Positions 16,524 through 21,690 of a stretch of 21,690 nt of DNA are shown one piece after another. The translations under genes and the position numbers were made by a program. The notes below the pieces were generated by a model, which saw only the letters and a program-made list of their open reading frames with translations, was not told where the DNA came from and did not search any database. The DNA lies in NCBI GenBank assembly GCA_964591605.1, contig CAZQEN010000092.1, forward strand, positions 1 through 21,690, in the 5' to 3' direction. Within the stretch, counting starts at the first letter, position 1, and each line of letters starts with the position of its first letter. The stretch is from CAYLLT01 sp964591605 (GTDB taxonomy: Bacteria > Planctomycetota > Phycisphaerae > UBA1845 > PWPN01).

Positions 16524-17873
16524 TCACGGTCCATTGTCGCAATTCGGATCGGCGGGAACATCCGCCCCGCTTGCACACGCGACGAACGTGTTGACTTCGG
16601 GGTGCAACGGATCACCGAAGTCGTTCCGGCTGACATGCGAATCCGCGTTCCGGTCGAAACAGATGCAATCGTCGGTTACGACCGCGACGGATCCAGTATA
16701 ACACCGTTGAAAAGCGGCAAAGTCATCCAAATCCACATCCCCGTCGTCATCGCTGTCGGCGAAGGGGTCGTTGCAGCTCTCGGGGATGAGGCTCCGGCCG
16801 ATGATGTCCACCTCCTCACCCGGTGCGAACATGCCGGCGGTGGTGAAGACGACCCAGTCGAACCAGACCTCACCGGTCACCGCGCCGGTGCCCTCCATTC
16901 CAAAACCATATCCGAAGCCGCGACCGCCGGGCCCGTTGCCCAGGTTCGCCAGCGACAGCACCTCCAGGGGAACCGGAAGCGGCTTCTTGTCCTCGTTGAC
17001 GTAGATGCGGATGGAACGGCTGCCCGTGGTGCCGAAGCCGCTGGTCATGCGGATAATCGTGTAACCCCCGCTGGTCGAGCCGTTGTCCAGCCCGGTGGCG
17101 CCGCGGAACGTCTCCTGCACCAGGCCCGGTAACGTCGGGCCGGCGCCGCCCCATTCCACGCGGGCCGCAGTGGACGGCGCCTGGTTCAGATTGATGCCCA
17201 GCATCGTCCCCGCGGCGGTGTTCCCGGGAACCTTGAGCCGGGCCACCAGCGTCGAACCCAGATTGCCGTTGTGCGTCCCGCCATGGGCGGCATCGCCGAC
17301 CCCCGGCGCGTTGTTTGACGAACGATAATGCGTCCACGTGCTGGCGATGTTGTCGTCCTGGATCCGCCAGGATTTCTGGTCGTATGCGTCCGGGTCGACG
17401 ATCACCGCGCCCATGAGCATGTTGCCCTCGTCAGCGGTGAGTTCGAAGTTGCAGCCGGGGCCGCAGGAATCGGCCGCGATCGGGTCCACATTGCCGTCGT
17501 ACTGGCTGATCACGGGCTGGCCGCCCGCCAGCGTGTTGATGACCGAGATCGTCCGCACCTGCGGCTGCGCGCCGCTCGTGGCCGTGCCGCAGGAGGGGGT
17601 GAAGCGCAGGTAGCCGAGGTTCGCCTGGTTGGGGGAGTTGACCGTGAACATCACCGTTTCGCTGCTGCCCGCGCTGATCGGTCCGCCGCTCGTCGGACTC
17701 ACCGAGAGCCAGGCATGATTCTGCGTCGTGACGCCATCAGCGGCCACTTCCTGTACGGTGAAGCTGATGTCGGCTCCCTGCAGATTACGGATGGTGATGG
17801 GATAGGCATGAGGCAGCGGCGCCGCCAGCACGTAGGCCGTCGTGGTCGGAGTGGGCGACACTTCCCACGAGCA
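16524..17873 (-). repeat. Copy 2 of the duplicated 3' half (BACON-like to dockerin-like)
   Basis: This 1350-bp segment matches 14460-15800 in order, orientation and almost exactly in length. Upstream of this boundary the two genes are unrelated: here a second BACON-like domain and the NGFN domain, there a DNRLRE-like domain. Confidence 0.85.
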
Positions 17874-19871
17874 CTCGAGCACGCTCAACTCGATCATGCG
17901 GCTGTGCACGTTCGCCGGCACGGCGTTGTCCATGAAGTGCAGTTCCACGGCGTACAGGCCGGCGGCCAGGCCTGCCGCGTTGATCGAGGCGGTCACCGTG
18001 TCGCGCGCCCCGGGCGCGAGCCCGTTCACGCTCGTCTTGTCCAGCTTCAGCCACGCCGTAGACGCATCGTCGGGAACCTTGGACACGCTGAAATCGATGC
18101 TGAAGTTCACGTTCGGATCGCTGTTGGTATACCCCTTGTTGCGCACGGTGAACGCGATGCTGCCAGGTGACGCGGGTCCGTTGAGGAACGCCGAGCTGGT
18201 CTGTTTGCTGATCGGGTCCACGGCCGAGATGCGGAAGCCCGGGCTGGCCGCGTCGTATACAGGGCGCTGGAAGAAGCGATCGTTGACGCCGCTCTGGATG
18301 GGTGGACGATAACGCGTGTCATCCGTCAGCAGTTGATCGATGCCCGAATCCTTCGCGCCGCTTGCCTCCCGGATGGTGCGGCATCCCATGGTCGTGCCGG
18401 TGTACTCATCCAGTTGAATGCTGCCCGGGCTTCTTCTGGACGTGTACGCGTTCTGCCGCTTCACCAGGTTGCCGTTCCCGTCGGTCTGATCCAGGTAAAA
18501 CTCGAGTGCCGTGACGCTCGTCGCCGATCCGGCGGTGTTCTGGATCAGGATGGTCGGCCGGTTGTCTCCGGGGTGGTTGGTGCCGCGGTATGTCGCGCCG
18601 TTGGGGGCAATCCAGAGGGGATCTCCAGCCGGGTAGGTCGCACCGTCGATCAGCGTCGTCCAGGTGGTGGTCGAGGTGAACTTGACCAGGCTCCCGACCG
18701 CGCCGCCGAGTGACGGGCCGACCAGATACAGCGTGCCGTCGTTCGGGTTGATCTCGACCTTGGGTGTTCCGCGTCCGTCGATCATCTCGGGCCCGGTGTA
18801 TGCGTTCAACACCTGCGTGAGCCCCAGATCGAGCTCATACACCATTGCCGGCGGGTGGGGCGGAAACGAACCGATGCCCTCGATGTGCGGGGTCACCGAC
18901 ACGAAGAGGGTCCCGTGAAAGCTGCTGTAGCGGATGCCGCCGACTTCCACGCTGACGCCGATCGGTGAGGCCGGCCCGCCGGGCAGGGCCGTGATCAGAA
19001 CACTTCTGAGGACGGTGCCGCTCGCGTTCCACTCTTCGACGCGTACGCTGGGCGAGCCGCCGGTGGCCGACTTCTTGGCTGTGTAAAGCCGGGCCTGGTT
19101 AAAGCCTGTCAGGGCGAACGTGGCGCTGCCCCAATATCCCGTTCCGTCGGGCGCCTGGCTCCCCGGCTTCAGCGTCTGCATGAGCACGCCCGTCGTGGCG
19201 TCATAGGCGATGAAGTCCCCGTTGTCAGGGGGCGGGCTGTTGTTGATGAATCCCTGCGGGCAGTAGATCCAGTCGGGGTTGAAGCCGTTGATCGTGACCG
19301 CCGCGACCTCGACCACGCCGCACGCGCGGCACGTTCCGACCGTGTCCGGCACGTCGAGCCACTGGCCGGTCGGCGAGTTGTTCGACATGGCGGTGTAGTC
19401 TTCAATGCCGGTGTCGAAGGGCTCGCCGGGTGCCCAGTTCGTATAGGTCACCGTGCTGCCGTCCGCCCAGACGAAGGTCCCCTCCGCCGCGGCATCATTC
19501 AGGCCCACCCACAGCCCGTCGGGCCGATTGCCGCTCAGCCCGAAGCAGCCGGCAGCCCCGGTATTGACGTTGCGGAACGTGTTGAGCACCCAGTCCTGTT
19601 CGGCCTGGTTGTCGATCGTCGTGAGATGGCCCCCGAGCGTAACCGCCGTCGCCTCGGCGTCCGTCCACGAGCTGGGCTCCAGAAGGTAGTAATAGTGTTG
19701 GGCCGCGGCGTTGTAGACCGGGCCGACGATGACCGCCGCGCCGGATGCGGCCGCGGCGAAGCAGGCTACGGCGCCCGCAGTGAGAATGAGCCGCACACCG
19801 CAGGCCCGCCCCGGTTTTCGCACAGACGACGCATGCCTTGCAGATGCCGGCCTTTCCACGAGTGCCTCCAT
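16524..19871 (-). CDS. Secreted C-type lectin/propeller-like/BACON-like/jelly-roll-like/dockerin-like protein
   Basis: This gene encodes 1115 residues from the ATG at 19869-19871. The longer reading from 19946 overlaps the previous gene and adds a non-signal sequence. A long basic N-region precedes the signal core (VRLILTAGAVACFAAAASGA). Residues 50-190 form a C-type lectin-like domain: SWTDAEATAVTLGGHLTTID, LWVGLND, TNWAPGEP, GQWLDVP. INGFNPDWIY near 194 opens the shared NGFN domain, which runs to about 545. A first BACON-like domain (550-660, TAWLKLDKTSV) and a second (663-760) lead into the jelly-roll-like region ending AGMFAPGEE. The dockerin-like module (1045-1115) has DSDDDGDVDLDDFAAF and DRNADSHVSRNDFGD. 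The lectin fold and lack of catalytic motifs suggest glycan binding outside the cell. It lies 34 bp after the prepilin-like gene and 39 bp before the next gene. Confidence 0.87.
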   Translation of the reverse strand: MEALVERPASARHASSVRKPGRACGVRLILTAGAVACFAAAASGAAVIVGPVYNAAAQHYYYLLEPSSWTDAEATAVTLGGHLTTIDNQAEQDWVLNTFRNVNTGAAGCFGLSGNRPDGLWVGLNDAAAEGTFVWADGSTVTYTNWAPGEPFDTGIEDYTAMSNNSPTGQWLDVPDTVGTCRACGVVEVAAVTINGFNPDWIYCPQGFINNSPPPDNGDFIAYDATTGVLMQTLKPGSQAPDGTGYWGSATFALTGFNQARLYTAKKSATGGSPSVRVEEWNASGTVLRSVLITALPGGPASPIGVSVEVGGIRYSSFHGTLFVSVTPHIEGIGSFPPHPPAMVYELDLGLTQVLNAYTGPEMIDGRGTPKVEINPNDGTLYLVGPSLGGAVGSLVKFTSTTTWTTLIDGATYPAGDPLWIAPNGATYRGTNHPGDNRPTILIQNTAGSATSVTALEFYLDQTDGNGNLVKRQNAYTSRRSPGSIQLDEYTGTTMGCRTIREASGAKDSGIDQLLTDDTRYRPPIQSGVNDRFFQRPVYDAASPGFRISAVDPISKQTSSAFLNGPASPGSIAFTVRNKGYTNSDPNVNFSIDFSVSKVPDDASTAWLKLDKTSVNGLAPGARDTVTASINAAGLAAGLYAVELHFMDNAVPANVHSRMIELSVLECSWEVSPTPTTTAYVLAAPLPHAYPITIRNLQGADISFTVQEVAADGVTTQNHAWLSVSPTSGGPISAGSSETVMFTVNSPNQANLGYLRFTPSCGTATSGAQPQVRTISVINTLAGGQPVISQYDGNVDPIAADSCGPGCNFELTADEGNMLMGAVIVDPDAYDQKSWRIQDDNIASTWTHYRSSNNAPGVGDAAHGGTHNGNLGSTLVARLKVPGNTAAGTMLGINLNQAPSTAARVEWGGAGPTLPGLVQETFRGATGLDNGSTSGGYTIIRMTSGFGTTGSRSIRIYVNEDKKPLPVPLEVLSLANLGNGPGGRGFGYGFGMEGTGAVTGEVWFDWVVFTTAGMFAPGEEVDIIGRSLIPESCNDPFADSDDDGDVDLDDFAAFQRCYTGSVAVVTDDCICFDRNADSHVSRNDFGDPLHPEVNTFVACASGADVPADPNCDNGP

Positions 19872-19905
19872 CCCCCTGAAGAGTTGCCGGACGCAACGGC
19901 GCGGC

Positions 19906-20979
19906 TCACTGCCAGCCGATCTGCGTTCCCTTGACCCACTCCACATGGCTGTCGGCGAAGATGGCGTTGGTCCCGCCGCCGACCGAGCCGGGATGACTGT
20001 CCTTGTTCATGATCTGCCGCCGGGTGTGCAGCCACTCGCCCTGCATGCAGTACATGACGGTCACGTCGGAGAAGCCCGGTGCGAGCACGCGCTGACAACC
20101 CTCGATGTTCCATTTTCGGAAGCGCTTCATGACGGCCGAATTGGCATTCAGCATGTCGCCGCCCGCGCTGTTGCTGAGGATGAACCCGGCTGGCTGCATC
20201 GATTGGCCCGTCACCGGGTGTGCGGGATATGCACTGGCCGGACGCATGCGGGCGTTCCAGCTCAGGATCGAGTACTTGGGCCGGCCGTCGACGACCCTCC
20301 CTGCCGAAGGACCGGGGTCCGTCGGGTATTGTTCACCAGGGATGATCAGCCCGCGGACGTTCTGCCCCTCCCACTGGAAAATGTTGTAGGCATGAATTCT
20401 GCCACTGAATCGGGTGAGGTCATACGAGTGGCCTCCGATCGTGAGACTTCCCTCGGAAACGGCCTCGCCGGGCCCCTTGTCGCGGCCGAAGGGACATGCG
20501 TAGTGGTCGGGCATGAGCCGGGTTTCGAACTCACGGCGTTTGGCGCTGGGCCAGGGTGTGTTCGGCAGGAAGTAGCTGCCGTCAGAGGAGCATTGGACGT
20601 TCGCCAGGTTCCGGAGTCCCCGTTCGTAACGGCGGAGCGCGACGGCCAGCATCGCATTCTCCGCAAACTTCGTCGGACTCGTCACGATGTTGAATTCTTC
20701 CGCCCCGTAATTGAACAGGATCGGTACCGAGCCGTTGTGCTCGGTCTGATACAGGTTCATGCTGGTGGCGACCTGCTTGCAGTTCGTCTTGCAGATCGTG
20801 ATCCGCGTCTGGATCCGGACGCGGCTCAGCGAGGGCAGCAGGATCGAGACGAGCAGCGCGATGATCGCGACCACCACCAGCACTTCGATCAGCGTGAACC
20901 CGAGCCGCGCTGGATGCCGACACCAGGTGACAGGCATCCGGGTGGCCATGCTTGGGGACCCCGGCCGCACAACCGTCAT
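19906..20979 (-). CDS. Prepilin-like protein with N-terminal methylation motif (type II secretion pseudopilin type)
   Basis: This gene encodes 357 residues from the ATG at 20977-20979, with GAGG eight bases upstream; in-frame ATGs at residues 11 and 15 lack such a site. GFTLIEVLVVVAIIALLVSI (residues 27-46) is the prepilin cleavage and methylation motif, with the conserved Glu five residues after the cut site, and it also serves as the membrane helix. The globular rest is large for a pilin. It ends with GGGTNAIFADSHVEWVKG, a variant of the H-X9-DG tail typical of the many prepilin-like proteins of Planctomycetota and Lentisphaerae. Here the spacing from His to Asp is 13 and Ser replaces Gly. 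Four Cys residues lie in the first half. It appears to head the four-gene operon of secreted modular proteins, so a role in their export or surface display is possible but unproven. Confidence 0.88.
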   Translation of the reverse strand: MTVVRPGSPSMATRMPVTWCRHPARLGFTLIEVLVVVAIIALLVSILLPSLSRVRIQTRITICKTNCKQVATSMNLYQTEHNGSVPILFNYGAEEFNIVTSPTKFAENAMLAVALRRYERGLRNLANVQCSSDGSYFLPNTPWPSAKRREFETRLMPDHYACPFGRDKGPGEAVSEGSLTIGGHSYDLTRFSGRIHAYNIFQWEGQNVRGLIIPGEQYPTDPGPSAGRVVDGRPKYSILSWNARMRPASAYPAHPVTGQSMQPAGFILSNSAGGDMLNANSAVMKRFRKWNIEGCQRVLAPGFSDVTVMYCMQGEWLHTRRQIMNKDSHPGSVGGGTNAIFADSHVEWVKGTQIGWQ

Positions 20980-21022
20980 GAGAGTGCCTCGCGCAGTGGC
21001 TGATGGATTTGACGTGAACGAG

Positions 21023-21051
21023 ATCGTCTCACAAACCTAAGCTTAAGTCAA
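21023..21051 (-). promoter_or_regulatory. Possible promoter of the prepilin-headed operon
   Basis: On the minus strand TTGACT (21046-21051) and GACGAT (21023-21028) are 17 bp apart. The -35 is good and the -10 is weak. The 8-bp palindrome TAAGCTTA (21038-21045) sits between them, where a bound protein could block polymerase. Confidence 0.35.
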
Positions 21052-21265
21052 GGGAAATTCGCCAAAAAGCTAAGGCTTATGGTGGAGTAAGGACATCGGA
21101 TCTGCCATCCGATCACAAGTTATTGGTAGACAATGACATGCGCACGAGCGCACCCGGCCGTCACCTGCGTCGTCTGTCGGCTCACCGGTGCTGACCTTGG
21201 TATCGATAGCCGACTCAGCCCAAGCGAAGTGGCAGCGACGCGAGGGGGGGCCGGTCGAGTCATTT

Positions 21266-21366
21266 GGGTGTAAACATCCTGTATCAAAAGGTTTACGATT
21301 TGAACCTTCTCGATCTCGAACACCCCTGGATTGACAGCGCCGGCACGGTTAGTTAAGGTTACACCC
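21266..21366. promoter_or_regulatory. Inverted repeats in the divergent region before the sulfatase
   Basis: GGGTGTAA (21266-21273) and TTACACCC (21359-21366) are exact inverted repeats 85 bp apart. A second dyad, GTAAAC (21270-21275) and GTTTAC (21291-21296), overlaps the first arm. The right arm overlaps the predicted -10 of the sulfatase promoter. Paired operators with looping are possible, but no regulator is identified. Confidence 0.3.
21331..21359 (+). promoter_or_regulatory. Possible promoter of the sulfatase gene
   Basis: TTGACA (21331-21336) is a perfect -35 box. A 17-bp spacer leads to TAAGGT (21354-21359), a poor -10 with three of six matches. The weak -10 would suit an activated or tightly controlled gene. 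The rest of 20980-21405 contains no gene I can support. Confidence 0.4.
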
Positions 21367-21405
21367 ATAAAAGATAAGCCTATTATGCTCGCGGAGGCCC
21401 GCGTC

Positions 21406-21690
21406 ATGAGTCGGTCGAGGCCGCTCCCTTTTGTCGCCGTATGTGTGTGGTGCCCTGCACTGACGTTTGCGGCGGCCTCCTCGCCTGCCGAGACTCCTCA
21501 CGTCCGACCCAACGTGCTGTTCATCTCCATAGACGATCTCAACTGCTGGACGGGTGCCCTCGGGGGTCACCCCGGCGCGAAAACACCCCACCTCGATCGA
21601 CTCTCGCAGAAGGGTGTCGGCTTCGCGCGTGCGTACTGCTCAGCCCCCCACTGCAATCCTTCCCGTGCCAGTCTGCTCTCCGGACTTCTC
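21406..21690 (+). CDS. Sulfatase, N-terminal part, cut by the right edge
   Basis: Ninety-five codons are visible and stay open to the window end. GGAGG at 21392-21396 lies nine bases before the ATG at 21406, which favours it over the in-frame ATG at 21385. A signal-peptide-like segment (LPFVAVCVWCPALTFAAA) precedes NVLFISIDDLNCW with the metal-binding Asp pair 43-44, then KTPHLDRLSQKGVGFARAY. The signature CNPSRASLLSG follows, and Cys83 is the residue that becomes formylglycine in Cys-type sulfatases. The family removes sulfate esters, and the N-terminal style resembles iduronate-2-sulfatase-like members of family S1. It is divergent from the prepilin-headed operon and may share its control. 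The substrate and the C-terminal half are not visible. Confidence 0.9.
   Translation, partial: MSRSRPLPFVAVCVWCPALTFAAASSPAETPHVRPNVLFISIDDLNCWTGALGGHPGAKTPHLDRLSQKGVGFARAYCSAPHCNPSRASLLSGLL

Noticed and set aside
289..19871. Classical cellulosome
   Set aside because: Dockerin-like ends are present, but no cohesin domain or scaffoldin is visible, and the modules carry extra conserved cysteines.
19729..21003. 424-codon open frame on the plus strand
   Set aside because: It is opposite the prepilin-like gene and the start of the lectin gene, both of which have clear motifs. No recognisable domain is present in the plus frame.
1..21690. CRISPR array, insertion sequence or prophage
   Set aside because: No regularly spaced short repeats, transposase, integrase or phage structural genes were seen. 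The only long repeat is the coding duplication between two neighbouring genes.

Overview
This is GC-rich DNA with long, closely packed genes for secreted, multi-domain proteins. Several traits together point to Planctomycetota, probably a Phycisphaerae-like or uncultured relative: dockerin-like C-termini without other cellulosome genes in view, a PEP-CTERM protein, a prepilin-like protein with an N-terminal methylation motif and an FADSHVEWV tail, a GntR/LacI hybrid regulator, and a Cys-type sulfatase. This placement is inference from gene content. No marker gene is in the window.

Layout. Positions 1-80 hold the 3' end of a tRNA-type gene cut by the window edge. A short spacer with a perfect 19-bp palindrome follows. 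Two large secreted proteins lie on the minus strand: a 1097-aa protein (289-3582) with a propeller-like N-terminus, an apparently permuted glycosidase barrel, an Ig domain and a dockerin-like end; and a 930-aa protein (3692-6484) with the same N-terminus followed by BACON-like, jelly-roll-like and dockerin-like parts. A divergent promoter region (6485-6966) separates them from a GntR/LacI-type regulator (6967-8157, plus strand). The regulator's 3' end overlaps by 25 bp the end of a convergent secreted glycosidase with CBM6 and dockerin-like modules (8133-10334). A second divergent region (10335-10989) leads to a PEP-CTERM surface protein (10990-11742), which ends at a clear stem-loop terminator. 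The next four minus-strand genes (20979 down to 11921) have gaps of only 34-43 bp and look like one operon: a prepilin-like protein, a C-type-lectin/propeller/dockerin protein, a DNRLRE-like/dockerin protein and a propeller/glycosidase protein. A third divergent region (20980-21405) leads to a sulfatase cut by the right edge.

How it may work together. The enzymes (three related clan GH-A-like barrels and a sulfatase) and the binding modules (CBM6, C-type lectin, DNRLRE-like, BACON-like) suggest a locus for binding and breaking down a complex, possibly sulfated polysaccharide at the cell surface. The hybrid regulator could sense a released sugar. The most unusual content is a secreted N-terminal domain of about 350-400 residues that starts with NGFN/NGFE and occurs in four genes, a four-cysteine version of the dockerin module in five, and strong evidence of module shuffling, including a 1.34-kb duplicated 3' half shared by neighbouring genes. 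Substrate and pathway are not proven by the sequence.
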